Part shown: positions 24,009 to 33,700 of the stretch, piece after piece
Layout of the letters: every line of letters begins with the position of its first letter
Position numbering within the stretch: the stretch's first letter is position 1
Made by a program: the position numbers and the translations under genes
Notes under the pieces: generated by a model
What the model was told of the DNA's origin: nothing
Databases searched by the model: none
The model's input: only the letters and a program-made list of their open reading frames with translations
DNA from: CAKSQL01 sp045649415
GTDB lineage: Bacteria; Bacillota; Clostridia; UBA1381
Reading direction: 5' to 3'
Assembly (NCBI GenBank): GCA_045649415.1
Contig: JAZRPY010000022.1
Coordinates: 1 to 64,000, forward strand
DNA: 64,000 nucleotides

Positions 24009-24323
24009 TTATTGATTGCTTCTGTAATCAACCCTGAATAATCCGGGGTAATTGTTAAGATAAAGCCTACCCTCACTAATCAATTCATCAACAATTCTGT
24101 CTGCAACAGTTTCATCGGTCACAACAACAGAGAAATAGTTGTTATTAGTGTAGTTGTGAAGCTTATTTAAAGAGGTAAAAGAAACATGGAACACAAGACG
24201 CCATTTTCTATCCACCTGACTATAAAATTTCTCAAAGCTACTCACATTAAAGCCACTTCTTACATTGTTTGCCACTCTAAAATGATCAAAATTTAATTCC
24301 TCTGCTGAATATCTGACACTCAT
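24009..24323 (-). CDS. Hypothetical protein between aspS and asnS
   Basis: 104 residues, no family recognised. No signal peptide or membrane helix; aromatic- and Asn-rich, with a stretch of alternating hydrophobic residues (KWRLVFHVSFTSLNKL, NNYFSVVVTDETVADRIVDE) that suggests a small alpha/beta domain. It is 16 bp from aspS and 32 bp from asnS in the same direction, so it is co-transcribed with two aminoacyl-tRNA synthetases. A link to translation is only a guess from position. Confidence 0.7.
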   Translation of the reverse strand: MSVRYSAEELNFDHFRVANNVRSGFNVSSFEKFYSQVDRKWRLVFHVSFTSLNKLHNYTNNNYFSVVVTDETVADRIVDELISEGRLYLNNYPGLFRVDYRSNQ

Positions 24324-24339
24324 TTTTAAATCATACCTT

Positions 24340-26121
24340 TTATTCTTCTGTGTTAGTGATACTTATTGCCAATTCCTCCAATTGCTTTTCATCAACAATG
24401 TCAGGAGCGTTTGTCATAAGTTCGGATGCATTCTGCACCTTCGGGAAGGCTATGACATCCTTTATATTATCGCAACCCGTTAATAGCATAACAAGTCTGT
24501 CAAGTCCATATGCCATACCTCCGTGAGGTGGTGTGCCATACTTGAATGCCTCTAACAGATAACCAAATCTTCTCCATGCCTCATCCTTGGTAAATCCAAG
24601 AGCTGAGAACATTCTTTCCTGAAGCTCTGAATTAAATATTCTTATACTTCCTCCACCTGCTTCGCATCCGTTAATAACTATATCATAAGCCTTTGCTCTC
24701 ACTTTTGCAGGGTCAGACTCAAGATATTCAATATCCTCGTCCATAGGAGCAGTGAATGGATGATGCATTGCAGTGTATCTTCCTTCTTCCTCGTTATACT
24801 CAAACTGAGGAAATTCTGTTACCCACAACAAGTCAAAGCTTCCCTCTTCAATCAAGCCAAGACGCTTTGCAATCTCAAGTCTTAATGCACCTAGGGAATC
24901 AAAAACAACCTTGTTTGAGTCTGCAACGAATAAAAGTAAATCTCCAACCTCTCCACCAACTGCTGAGATAATCGCCTTAACCTCGTCATCCTTCAAGAAC
25001 TTTGCAAAGGATGAACGATGCTCTGTTTCACCAACATTGAGCCAAGCAAGACCTTTTGCTCGGTAGGTTTTTGCAAATTCACCAAGGGCATCAATTTCCT
25101 TACGACTAAACTTATCAGCTCCACCCTTGACATTTATTCCTCTTACACTACCACCATTTTCGATAGCACCTGAAAACACTTTAAATTCACAATTTTTAAC
25201 AGTTTCAGATACATCAACAAGCTCCAATCCAAAACGAGTATCAGGCTTGTCCGAGCCATACTTTTCCATTGCTTCCTTATATGGAATTCTTCTTAATGGA
25301 ATTTCGATATCTTTATCTAAAATTTCTTTGAATACTTTCTTAATAAACTTTTCATTCACAGACATAACATCCTCAGCTTCAACAAAGGACATTTCAAGGT
25401 CAATCTGTGTGAACTCAGGCTGACGGTCTGCACGCAAATCCTCATCTCTGAAGCACTTTGCGATCTGGAAATATCTATCTGTTCCCGACACCATCAAAAG
25501 CTGTTTATATAGCTGTGGTGACTGTGGCAAAGCATAGAATTTTCCCTGATGCACACGACTTGGAACAAGATAATCTCTTGCACCCTCAGGAGTACTTTTT
25601 ATAAGGATTGGTGTTTCAATTTCTAAAAATCCGTTATCCGAATAGAAATTTCTTGCAATCTGTGCAATCTTATGACGAACCTTTAAATTCCTTTGAACAT
25701 CAGGGCGTCTTAAATCAAGGTATCTGAATTTCAGTCTTGTTTCATCCTTAACATTTGAGTTTTCCTCAATTGCAAAAGGAGGGGTTTCGGATTTATTTAA
25801 AATTCTTAATTCCTCAACCTGAATTTCAATCTGCCCTGTGGGGATTTTGTTATTTGGCGATGAACGCTTTATAACTGTACCGATTGCTGCAAGAACATAC
25901 TCATTTCTCACTGTCTGTGCCTTCTGAAAGGCTTCCTTTGAAACCTCTTCTGCAAAGGACAACTGAATAATTCCACTTACATCTCTCAAATCAATAAAGG
26001 TTAATGCTCCAAGCTGACGATAGGTTTGTGTCCAACCCATCACAACAACCTTTTCACCTATATTGGTTTCGGATAGTTCTGCACATCTATGTGTACGCTT
26101 TAAGCCTTGTAAAGTTTCCAT
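24340..26121 (-). CDS. aspS: Aspartyl-tRNA synthetase
   Basis: 593 residues, the length of the bacterial type with the GAD insertion domain. OB-fold N-terminus (VVMGWTQTYRQLGALTFIDLRDVSGIIQL), class II motif 2 FRDEDLRADRQPEFTQIDLE, motif 3 AYGLDRLVMLLTG and the C-terminal IKDVIAFPK. 17 bp after hisS; the hisS-aspS pair is the usual Bacillota arrangement. Confidence 0.97.
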   Translation of the reverse strand: METLQGLKRTHRCAELSETNIGEKVVVMGWTQTYRQLGALTFIDLRDVSGIIQLSFAEEVSKEAFQKAQTVRNEYVLAAIGTVIKRSSPNNKIPTGQIEIQVEELRILNKSETPPFAIEENSNVKDETRLKFRYLDLRRPDVQRNLKVRHKIAQIARNFYSDNGFLEIETPILIKSTPEGARDYLVPSRVHQGKFYALPQSPQLYKQLLMVSGTDRYFQIAKCFRDEDLRADRQPEFTQIDLEMSFVEAEDVMSVNEKFIKKVFKEILDKDIEIPLRRIPYKEAMEKYGSDKPDTRFGLELVDVSETVKNCEFKVFSGAIENGGSVRGINVKGGADKFSRKEIDALGEFAKTYRAKGLAWLNVGETEHRSSFAKFLKDDEVKAIISAVGGEVGDLLLFVADSNKVVFDSLGALRLEIAKRLGLIEEGSFDLLWVTEFPQFEYNEEEGRYTAMHHPFTAPMDEDIEYLESDPAKVRAKAYDIVINGCEAGGGSIRIFNSELQERMFSALGFTKDEAWRRFGYLLEAFKYGTPPHGGMAYGLDRLVMLLTGCDNIKDVIAFPKVQNASELMTNAPDIVDEKQLEELAISITNTEE

Positions 26122-26138
26122 ATATCTTATTTCTCCTT

Positions 26139-27380
26139 CTATTTAAAGTATTCTGTAAGCTTATCAATACTAATCTCGGTTTTTTCACCTGTCTGCATAT
26201 TCTTGACATTGACAATTCCCGAGTTGATTTCATCATCGCCAAGTACAATAGTATTTTCTGCACCAATTTTGTCGGCATATTTCATTTGTGGCTTTAAGCC
26301 TCGTCCGATATGGTCAGTTTCTGCATTGATATTAGCTCTTCTTAATTTATATATAAGAACATTTGAAAACTGTTTTGCCTTGTCCCCTAATGGTGCAATA
26401 TAAACCTTGATTTTGTTTTCATTCGGGATATCAACTCCCAACTCATCAAGTCTTATAAGCAATCTTTCAATTCCAAGTCCAAAGCCGATTGCAGAAGTGT
26501 GGTCACCACCGAACTCCTCAACAAGTCCGTCATATCTTCCACCACCACAAACTGTGAATGGTCCACTGATTATTTCAAAAACAGTTTTTGTGTAATAATC
26601 AAGTCCTCTCACAATTGAATTATCTATTTCATACTTGATACCTATTAAGTCAAGATTTTTCTTTAGTTCTTCAAAATGAGTCATACAATCATCACATAAG
26701 TAATCCATCAGGATCGGCGCACCTTTTGTAAGCTCGTTACAAATATTTGACTTACAATCGAGTATTCTCAAAGGATTTCTTTCAAATCTTTCCTGACAGG
26801 TGCCACAAAGCTCATTAAGCTTAGGTCTTAAAAATTCCTTTAAGGCTTCGTTATATTTTTTTCTGCATTCAGGACAACCGATGCTATTGATATGCACGGT
26901 CAAATCATTAAGTCCCACCCTCTCTAAAAAGGTTATCGCAAGACTAATAATCTCTGCATCAATCGATGCATTTTCTGCACCAAATGCCTCCACTCCAAAC
27001 TGGTGAAATTCTCTTAGTCTTCCCTTTTGCTTATTCTCATATCTAAAGCATGGGATATTATAAAACGCCTTCATAGGCATTGGTTGTGCATAGATGCTAT
27101 TTTGAAGAAAGCTTCTTGTGACCGATGCAGTACCCTCAGGGCGCAAGGTTACACTTCTGCCACCCTTATCGAGAAAAGTGTACATCTGCTTTTGAACAAC
27201 ATCAGTTGTATCTCCCACACCTCTTTCAAAAAGCTCGGTATGTTCAAAGGTTGGCATTCTTATTTCAAGATATCCAAAATTATCACACACATTTTTAAAG
27301 TTTTTTTCTAAATATTGCCACCTGTAGCTGTCATTTGGCAATAAATCCTCTGTGCCTTTAGGCGCCTGTGTTATCAACAT
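26139..27380 (-). CDS. hisS: Histidyl-tRNA synthetase
   Basis: 413 residues. APKGTEDLLP start, class II motif 2 FRYENKQKGRLREFHQFGVE, His signature RGLDYYTKTVFE and motif 3 GFGLGIERLLIRL, then the C-terminal anticodon-binding domain. ATG 27380 is preferred over a TTG three codons upstream that abuts the AAAGG site. Heads the hisS-aspS-unknown-asnS run. The short leader leaves no room for a T-box. Confidence 0.96.
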   Translation of the reverse strand: MLITQAPKGTEDLLPNDSYRWQYLEKNFKNVCDNFGYLEIRMPTFEHTELFERGVGDTTDVVQKQMYTFLDKGGRSVTLRPEGTASVTRSFLQNSIYAQPMPMKAFYNIPCFRYENKQKGRLREFHQFGVEAFGAENASIDAEIISLAITFLERVGLNDLTVHINSIGCPECRKKYNEALKEFLRPKLNELCGTCQERFERNPLRILDCKSNICNELTKGAPILMDYLCDDCMTHFEELKKNLDLIGIKYEIDNSIVRGLDYYTKTVFEIISGPFTVCGGGRYDGLVEEFGGDHTSAIGFGLGIERLLIRLDELGVDIPNENKIKVYIAPLGDKAKQFSNVLIYKLRRANINAETDHIGRGLKPQMKYADKIGAENTIVLGDDEINSGIVNVKNMQTGEKTEISIDKLTEYFK

Positions 27381-27420
27381 AACTCTCAAAGCCTTTCTTT
27401 TGCATTTTTCAATCCTATAT

Positions 27421-27449
27421 ATTTTATAATTTTTCTCCTGCTATGTCAA
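27421..27449 (-). promoter_or_regulatory. Sigma-A promoter of the hisS-aspS-asnS operon
   Basis: Minus strand TTGACA (27449-27444), 17 bp, TAAAAT (27426-27421). The start site would lie only ~35 nt before hisS. Just upstream is a small CTTTTGGG/CCCAAAAG hairpin (27462-27485) that may end the queG transcript. Confidence 0.75.
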
Positions 27450-27532
27450 GTAAATTCTAAGACTTTTGGGGATTTTTTCCCAAAAGATAAAAAATTATGT
27501 AAAAGAGAAAAAAATAATATACATAACTACCA

Positions 27533-28402
27533 TTATTTTTGCATTTTATTTATAATTTTTTGATTTCTCAAAATCACATTTTTCCCACGCCAGGAAAAAG
27601 CTCTGTTGCCATATTTTTCTTTAAATTCCTTGTTTGAAATGTTTTCATCTAAAGATAAGTTCTCTATAGGTTCTTTCAAAAATTCTTCTATTTTAGTGAA
27701 GGGTGCATCCACATTATATGGACACACACTCTGACATATATCACAGCCCCAGAGCATTTTATTTTCAAAAATTAACTTTTCTTCAAAATCGGATAGTTCT
27801 CCTTTTTTCTGGGTTATATGTGACAGGCACTTATTTTCATCAAATTTGCCATCCTTGGTTAATGCACCACCCACACAAGCATTCACACATTTATCACAAT
27901 TTTTGCATCCATTCTTAATAGCCTTATTTTCGGGCAAAGGACAATTCGTTACCAAGGCACCAATGAACACATAGCTACCATATTTTGGACTTATAAACAT
28001 ATGATTTTTCCCGATAAAACCAAGTCCTGCCATTCTTGCTAAATATCTTTCATTCAAATCCCACGAATCTGCAAATGCCATTGCTTTATATCCTGCATCG
28101 GTTATCGGCTTTGATAATTTTAGCAACTTGTCCTTCACGACTTGATGATAATCCATACCCATTGCATACTTTGATACATTCCCCACCCTGTTCTGATTAT
28201 AAGAAAATAAAGCAACAATTATAGACTCTGCATCAGGCATAATTTCATAGGGGTTACATCTTTTCATAACATCCTGCGTGCAATAGGAGGATGTTTTTGT
28301 TTTATCCAAAGCAAGGCAAAGGTCATCAAAGACCCTTGCCTTAACTATGTCAAAATCCGATATTTTAAGCTCTTTGGCTAATTTTCGTAACTTGTTAATC
28401 AT
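27533..28402 (-). CDS. queG: Epoxyqueuosine reductase
   Basis: 289 residues, somewhat short for QueG. It has the QueG block FADSWDLNERYLARMAGLGFIGKNHMFISPKYGSYVFIG and two ferredoxin-like clusters (CKNCDKCVNAC and WGCDICQSVCPYN) for two 4Fe-4S centres. With cobalamin it carries out the last step of queuosine synthesis in tRNA anticodons. It overlaps trxA by 4 bp. Confidence 0.9.
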   Translation of the reverse strand: MINKLRKLAKELKISDFDIVKARVFDDLCLALDKTKTSSYCTQDVMKRCNPYEIMPDAESIIVALFSYNQNRVGNVSKYAMGMDYHQVVKDKLLKLSKPITDAGYKAMAFADSWDLNERYLARMAGLGFIGKNHMFISPKYGSYVFIGALVTNCPLPENKAIKNGCKNCDKCVNACVGGALTKDGKFDENKCLSHITQKKGELSDFEEKLIFENKMLWGCDICQSVCPYNVDAPFTKIEEFLKEPIENLSLDENISNKEFKEKYGNRAFSWRGKNVILRNQKIINKMQK

Positions 28403-28716
28403 ATATACTTTTCAATAAGCTCCTCATATTCATCCTTTGGATATGCACCAACAAGTCTTTCTTCAATTTTACCATTATTGAAAAGTATAACAGTAGGAAT
28501 TGAAACAACTGCAAAATTACTTGCAAGCTCGCCTTCTTCATCAACATTTACCTTGCCGATTTTAATTTTTTCTGCATACTCTTCAGAAAGCGCATCCATC
28601 ATTGGAGATACCATTCTGCAAGGTCCACACCAACTTGCCCAGAAATCCACCAGCACGGGACCATTTGCATTCAATACTTCACTTTCAAAATTCTGCTTTG
28701 TAAATTTTTCTGCCAT
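28399..28716 (-). CDS. trxA: Thioredoxin
   Basis: 105 residues; active site WASWCGPCRM near residue 30 and the cis-Pro loop VVSIPTVILF near 75. A cytoplasmic disulfide reductase. It starts ~20 bp after the lipoprotein gene and overlaps queG, so probably is in one transcript with them. Confidence 0.95.
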   Translation of the reverse strand: MAEKFTKQNFESEVLNANGPVLVDFWASWCGPCRMVSPMMDALSEEYAEKIKIGKVNVDEEGELASNFAVVSIPTVILFNNGKIEERLVGAYPKDEYEELIEKYI

Positions 28717-28735
28717 TTTAAACTACCTCTTTTTC

Positions 28736-29257
28736 TTAATTTTTTTCTATGGATATCTCATTTATTGCTCCTGTTGTGTAAACCACCTTTTTCGAAAATC
28801 CTTCTCCCTCAAATCTGTACTCTGTAATATCAAAGCCTGCGCCTGAGGAAACATCAAGACGAATAACAGGTGTTATTGTGCCATCCTCGTTATAATATTC
28901 ACTCACATGAATATCCAAATCTCCGTGAATATGCTCGTCATACAAAAGATATAAGCCATCCTTACTCTTTACAACAAGACACCAGCTATTACTGTCGTCC
29001 CACATATAATGTCCCTTTTTATCAATTTTTGCATCGGTTAGAAGAGAAATGCTCTCATCCTCTCCATCCATATTGATATCATATTCGCACCATTGCACCT
29101 TACTTAGAGTTTCAAACTCTTTATTATCTTCTATAGCCCTTATTATTTCTTTATTTTCTTCTGAAAAAGTTGGTGAAGCAGTATTGTTAATAACATCACC
29201 ATTACTTGTACAACCACAAAGCATCATTAAAATCATCAACGCAATAACTTTTTTCAT
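28736..29257 (-). CDS. Hypothetical lipoprotein
   Basis: 173 residues from ATG 29257 (AGAAGG upstream). Signal peptide MKKVIALMILMMLCGC with a lipobox ending LCGC, so a membrane-anchored surface lipoprotein. Residues ~55-75 contain EYDINMDGEDESISLL, a D-x-D-x-D-G calcium-loop-like motif as in VCBS/FG-GAP-type domains. No further family recognised. Confidence 0.75.
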   Translation of the reverse strand: MKKVIALMILMMLCGCTSNGDVINNTASPTFSEENKEIIRAIEDNKEFETLSKVQWCEYDINMDGEDESISLLTDAKIDKKGHYMWDDSNSWCLVVKSKDGLYLLYDEHIHGDLDIHVSEYYNEDGTITPVIRLDVSSGAGFDITEYRFEGEGFSKKVVYTTGAINEISIEKN

Positions 29258-29273
29258 AACCAAAACCTTCTTT

Positions 29274-29912
29274 CTACACTTCCACATATCTTGTGTCTAT
29301 AATTTCCCATTCCATATTACCGTTGGTAAGCTCGGTAATATCATCAATGAATTTCTGAGTTTTCTCAGGCAAAATGCAAACTACAAATGTTACATTCTCC
29401 TCATATAAAGTGTCCTCTAAAATCAAATGGTCTGTTGCAATTTTATGCTGAATTTTTCCAACAAGATTGTAGTCCACCTTTATAGCTATGATATTTGAAA
29501 GCATTCTTGTTATTATATTTGCAGCCCTCAATCCCATACTTGCTGAATTTGAGTATGCATGAACAAGTCCACCTGTGCCAAGCAGAGTTCCTCCAAAATA
29601 TCTTGTTACCACAACTATAACATCCACAAGCCCTTCTTTTCTTATCACATCAAGAACAGGCATTCCTGCAGTCTGGGACGGTTCACCATCATCCGAATAT
29701 CTAAAAATCTGATTTTCATCAATAACATATGCATATACATTGTGAGTGGCGTCTGAAAATTCCTTTTTTATTTCCCCAAGATATTCCAATGCCTCCTCCT
29801 CAGTTTTACAGGGCATAACCGAGGCTATAAACTTGGATTTTTTCTCGACCAATAATTCTCTTGCCTCATTTTTAACTGTCTTATAAACAAGCTTATTTGA
29901 AATTTCAATCAC
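29274..29912 (-). CDS. YigZ/IMPACT family protein
   Basis: 212 residues. N-terminal UPF0029/IMPACT domain with KKSKFIASVMPCKTEEEALEYL, SDATHNVYAYV, YSDDGEPSQTAGMPVL and VVVTRYFGGTLLGTGGLVHAYS, then a small C-terminal alpha/beta domain. The molecular role is unsettled, though the fold relates to translation-linked regulators. It overlaps hflX by 4 bp, so is translated together with it. Confidence 0.9.
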   Translation of the reverse strand: MIEISNKLVYKTVKNEARELLVEKKSKFIASVMPCKTEEEALEYLGEIKKEFSDATHNVYAYVIDENQIFRYSDDGEPSQTAGMPVLDVIRKEGLVDVIVVVTRYFGGTLLGTGGLVHAYSNSASMGLRAANIITRMLSNIIAIKVDYNLVGKIQHKIATDHLILEDTLYEENVTFVVCILPEKTQKFIDDITELTNGNMEWEIIDTRYVEV

Positions 29913-31183
29913 CCTCTTATTATATACTCTGTCAATCTGTTAAAGGTTATCTCGTCTGCTAAAAGCTCTATCTTAATACCATCCTGAGTATATTCCTCTG
30001 ATAAAACCTTTTGGTTTGTGTGCAATTCATTTAAAAGTCCACCCTCGGAATATGGAATTAAAATTAAAATCCTTTCCTTCTTCCCTGGTGCAAGCTTTGA
30101 AATTGCATCAATGAGCTTATCTATATTCTCTCCAGTCTTTGCAGCAATTTTCACACATTCATCGTGACCTTCAAGTTGATTTGGAACAAAATCAAGACTA
30201 TCTAATTTATCACATTTATTAAACACTGCAATCTGAGGCTTACCGTCAGCTCCAATATCCTTTAAAACATCTAAAACAACTTTAATCTGCTCTTTTCTGC
30301 CCTCGCTTGATGCATCAATCACATGGACTAACACATCTGCCACAACTGCCTCCTCCAATGTGGATTTGAATGCCTCAACAAGATGATGAGGTAGCTTTCT
30401 TATAAATCCAACAGTGTCAACAAGTAAAATATTTCTGTTATCCTCAAGCACAAAGCCTCTTGATGTTGGATCAAGTGTTGCAAAAAGCTTATTTTCAGCA
30501 AACACATCTGCATTGGTTATTGTGTTTAATAGTGTGGATTTTCCTGCATTTGTGTAACCAACAAGCGCTACAGTTATAACTCCATCCTTTTTTCGTCTTG
30601 CACGAAGGAGATTTCTGTGCTTTTCTATCTCCTTTAATTCCTCTTCAAGAGCAGAAATTCGTCTGTGGATATGTCGTCTGTCACTTTCAAGCTTGGTTTC
30701 ACCAGGACCTCTTGTTCCAATTCCACCACCTGTTCTACTCATAGCTGTACCAAGACCTCTTAATCTTGGCAGACGATATTTCAATTGTGCAAGCTCAACC
30801 TGAAGCTTACCCTCGCCACTTTTTGCTCTCATTGCAAAAATATCAAGTATGAGCATCGAACGGTCAAGCACCTTAACCTCTAATAAATCAGTTAAATTTC
30901 TTATCTGTATAGGTGACAATTCATCGTCAAATATAACACATTCTGCTTCTAATTCCGATAAAGCATTTTTGACCTCAATGAGCTTACCCTCACCCATATA
31001 TGTGGAAGCCTCGATATCCGATTTATTCTGGATAACCTCTCCCACAACCTCAGCACCTGCAGTTTTGACAAGCTCTTCAAGCTCCTTCATAGATTCTTCT
31101 GTTGTATCATTAAGATAATCTGCTCTCCCTGTGTGAACACCTAAAAGCAGAACCTTTTCGGCTTTCTTTTCGTTCGTTTCCAA
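29909..31183 (-). CDS. hflX: GTPase HflX
   Basis: 424 residues. N-terminal HflX domain, then the glycine-rich linker GTAMSRTGGGIGTRGPGETK and a coiled coil, then the G domain: G1 GYTNAGKST, G3 DTVGF, G4 NKCD. HflX splits stalled 70S ribosomes under stress. First gene of the hflX-yigZ pair, 15 bp after the transglycosylase gene. Confidence 0.95.
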   Translation of the reverse strand: METNEKKAEKVLLLGVHTGRADYLNDTTEESMKELEELVKTAGAEVVGEVIQNKSDIEASTYMGEGKLIEVKNALSELEAECVIFDDELSPIQIRNLTDLLEVKVLDRSMLILDIFAMRAKSGEGKLQVELAQLKYRLPRLRGLGTAMSRTGGGIGTRGPGETKLESDRRHIHRRISALEEELKEIEKHRNLLRARRKKDGVITVALVGYTNAGKSTLLNTITNADVFAENKLFATLDPTSRGFVLEDNRNILLVDTVGFIRKLPHHLVEAFKSTLEEAVVADVLVHVIDASSEGRKEQIKVVLDVLKDIGADGKPQIAVFNKCDKLDSLDFVPNQLEGHDECVKIAAKTGENIDKLIDAISKLAPGKKERILILIPYSEGGLLNELHTNQKVLSEEYTQDGIKIELLADEITFNRLTEYIIRG

Positions 31184-31198
31184 GTTTTTTCTCCTTTA

Positions 31199-31903
31199 TC
31201 AATTGGATAAAATCTTATTTTTCTCTTCCTTGGTAATATATTTTAAATCAACAAGATTATCAAGCACCTTTTCCTGTCTTTCACTTGCAAGCTCAGGATT
31301 GTTTTTCAATGAATACACTGATGGTGCATTTATAATTCCTGCAAGCATAGTTGCCTCATAGTCAGATATATGAGATGGAATTTTATTGAAATATCCCATT
31401 GATGCGTCATATATATTATAATATCCGCTCCCGTAGTATATTCCATTCATATATAGCTCCAATATTTCATCCTTCTCGAAGTTTTTTTCCAAATCAATAG
31501 CAACAAATATCTCGGCAATTTTTCTTTCTAATGAATTGTCATTCACAAAATATATGTTTTTTGCAAGCTGTTGAGTTATTGTGCTTCCACCCTCAACAAG
31601 CTCTCCTTTTTTAATATCGGTAACAACTGCTCTTAAAATACCAAGAACATCAAATCCACCATGGTAATAAAAACGCCTGTCTTCTACTGCAATGATGGAG
31701 TTTATATAAATTTGAGGTACATCCTGAATATATGTATAATTCTCAATACTTTTTATATTTTCTGACGCATCAACAACTGACAGGTTATCTGTTGCAATTC
31801 TATATTTGCTATATCCTCCATAAAGGATGATGCCAATAAATATAAATACTATAAGAACTATAAATCCTAAAAATCTTTTAATTTTCTTCAAGATTTTCAC
31901 CAC
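31199..31903 (-). CDS. Monofunctional peptidoglycan glycosyltransferase (GT51)
   Basis: 234 residues. One N-terminal membrane anchor (~10-30) and a GT51 transglycosylase domain with the catalytic EDRRFYYHGGFD (first Glu of motif 1), GGSTITQQLAKN (motif 2) and KIAEIFVAIDLEKNFEKDEILELYMN (motifs 3-4). No penicillin-binding transpeptidase domain follows, so this is an MtgA-type enzyme polymerising lipid II rather than a class A PBP. Confidence 0.9.
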   Translation of the reverse strand: MVKILKKIKRFLGFIVLIVFIFIGIILYGGYSKYRIATDNLSVVDASENIKSIENYTYIQDVPQIYINSIIAVEDRRFYYHGGFDVLGILRAVVTDIKKGELVEGGSTITQQLAKNIYFVNDNSLERKIAEIFVAIDLEKNFEKDEILELYMNGIYYGSGYYNIYDASMGYFNKIPSHISDYEATMLAGIINAPSVYSLKNNPELASERQEKVLDNLVDLKYITKEEKNKILSN

Positions 31904-31975
31904 TCTTTTGTATATAAGAATTCACACTATTATTATACACCAAAACCTTTAAAAAATCAATAATTTATGTGAAAT

Positions 31976-32806
31976 TTAAAGCTCGCTATTGCTTTTTTTA
32001 CATATGTTCTTTAAAATCTCAGTTTCCGTTTTGATTTTTTTAATCACGCCATTGTTGTTTATGAAAAAAACTATATTATAATAGCCTGTTGCAAACTCTT
32101 TTATAATGAGACTTTCATCCTCTTTTCCCCATAGAATAAATCTAATTTTTTGCTTCTTCATACTTATTTGTTTATCCTCATAGAACATAAGCTCCCTAAC
32201 TAAATCAATATTGTATTTTTCCTTTGACATAAATATATTGCACAGCAAAAATATTATTATAAAGCATATAGTATAGTTAAAGCTATATTGGTATGCTAAA
32301 TACACACCAAGAATGATAAATAAAAAAATGAGCACTCCACTAATAATTTTCATAATGGTATCTGCTTTTTTATAGCCCTTAAAATATGCAATCACCTTTC
32401 TTAATATCACCCCTCCGTCCAGAGGTACACAAGGCAACATATTCAATAAGAAAAGTGCTATATTCTGGATATAAAATTCATTTTTAAAGGGAGTTGAATC
32501 ACTAAAAAACAAAGATACCAATGCCATTATTATATTAGAAAGAGGACCTGATAAATAAAGAATGATTTCATCCGAAAGCGAATATACCATTTTATTTTTC
32601 AATTTTAAATTAAGTCCAAATGGATATATGACTATTTTTGATGGCGTCAGTCCAATCCATAAGGCTGCAACAAGATGTGAAAGTTCGTGAACTGTCATGA
32701 TAAAATAACACATCAAAAGCGTTTCAAGTTGTCTTGTTATATAGCATATCAAAAATAAAAAAATTGTTAAAGGATGAATGTATAAGTATTTAAAAATTTT
32801 AATCAT
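31976..32806 (-). CDS. spoIVFB: Site-2-type intramembrane metalloprotease, SpoIVFB-like
   Basis: 276 residues with ~6 membrane helices. Zinc site VHELSHL (HExxH) in helix 2 and NMLPCVPLDGG (the NPDG-like second motif, with Leu for Pro) in a later helix, as in M50 proteases. Length and a C-terminal cytosolic tail match SpoIVFB, which cleaves pro-sigma-K in the mother cell. No spoIVFA precedes it, so the name is tentative; other M50 proteases of Clostridia look similar. Confidence 0.72.
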   Translation of the reverse strand: MIKIFKYLYIHPLTIFLFLICYITRQLETLLMCYFIMTVHELSHLVAALWIGLTPSKIVIYPFGLNLKLKNKMVYSLSDEIILYLSGPLSNIIMALVSLFFSDSTPFKNEFYIQNIALFLLNMLPCVPLDGGVILRKVIAYFKGYKKADTIMKIISGVLIFLFIILGVYLAYQYSFNYTICFIIIFLLCNIFMSKEKYNIDLVRELMFYEDKQISMKKQKIRFILWGKEDESLIIKEFATGYYNIVFFINNNGVIKKIKTETEILKNICKKSNSEL

Positions 32807-32850
32807 TTAAAATTCCTCCCTATACATTCTATTTATAAGCTTTAAAAATA

Positions 32851-32885
32851 AAAACTCCGAATATTAAAAATTCGGAGTTTTAAAT
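32851..32885 (-). terminator. Terminator downstream of the mgtC-like gene
   Basis: AAAACTCCGAAT and its complement form a 12-bp stem (32851-32862 with 32870-32881); the minus strand has the T run. Confidence 0.8.
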
Positions 32886-32886
32886 A

Positions 32887-33552
32887 TTATTTACAAGGTG
32901 TTAGTCTGCTGTTTTCGTATTCTGCAACAATTCTTTCCTCATTCAAATCAGGAGGCAAGTCAACAGTGAGTCGATAGCTCATATATTCCTCATCGGTGTT
33001 ATTTGAAACATCTGCTGAATAAATGTGAATGTCCATTGCCTCAAGATGCTTATATAATCTTTTTTGAAATTCAGGCTCACCATCACTTCTCACAGATAAA
33101 ATCATAAGCTTACTGGTTTTAGTAAATCTGCTATTCCTATGCAGTAAAATCTGTATTATAAGCACAACAATAGTTGCCACAATTCCCAACGAGTACATTC
33201 CTGCACCCATAGCCATACCTATACCTGCAGTAGTCCATACACCTGCAGCAGTTGTAAGACCGGTTATAGTGCTTTTATGCACAAAAATCATTCCTGCACC
33301 CAAAAAACCGATACCTGATACTATTTGTGCCGCCACTCTTGAGCCGTCTGCACCAACATCCAAAAATCCGTACTTTGAAACAAGCATTATCAAAGCAGAG
33401 CCACAAGCAACTATGCAATGAGTTCTAAGTCCTGCCTCTTTTGCTCTGTTCTTTCTCTCCCAACCTATGCATACTCCACACATTGCCGCAAGAATCATTC
33501 TGGAAATATATATTGTCTGTGGTGAATTGAAAATATTTTGAAACAAATCCAT
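32887..33552 (-). CDS. MgtC/SapB family membrane protein
   Basis: 221 residues. Five N-terminal helices with the MgtC signature CIGWERKNRAKEAGLRTHCIVACGSAL and GSRVAAQIVSGIGFLGAGMIF, then a cytosolic ACT-like tail (~145-220). Family members modulate ATP synthase or Mg2+ adaptation; the function here is unknown. Monocistronic, divergent from radA. Confidence 0.9.
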   Translation of the reverse strand: MDLFQNIFNSPQTIYISRMILAAMCGVCIGWERKNRAKEAGLRTHCIVACGSALIMLVSKYGFLDVGADGSRVAAQIVSGIGFLGAGMIFVHKSTITGLTTAAGVWTTAGIGMAMGAGMYSLGIVATIVVLIIQILLHRNSRFTKTSKLMILSVRSDGEPEFQKRLYKHLEAMDIHIYSADVSNNTDEEYMSYRLTVDLPPDLNEERIVAEYENSRLTPCK

Positions 33553-33600
33553 TTCAAATTACTCCTTTCAAAATATGTGTATGCTCAAAAACATTTAAAA

Positions 33601-33629
33601 TTGACATATTATTGTATATATGATAAAAT
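33601..33629 (+). promoter_or_regulatory. Sigma-A promoter of radA
   Basis: TTGACA (33601-33606), 17 bp, TAAAAT (33624-33629). Confidence 0.8.
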
Positions 33630-33700
33630 ATTTTAGCACATATTATTATAATGTCAAGGGATTTTTTGTTTTTATTTTACATAAAGGAGAAAATACATAT

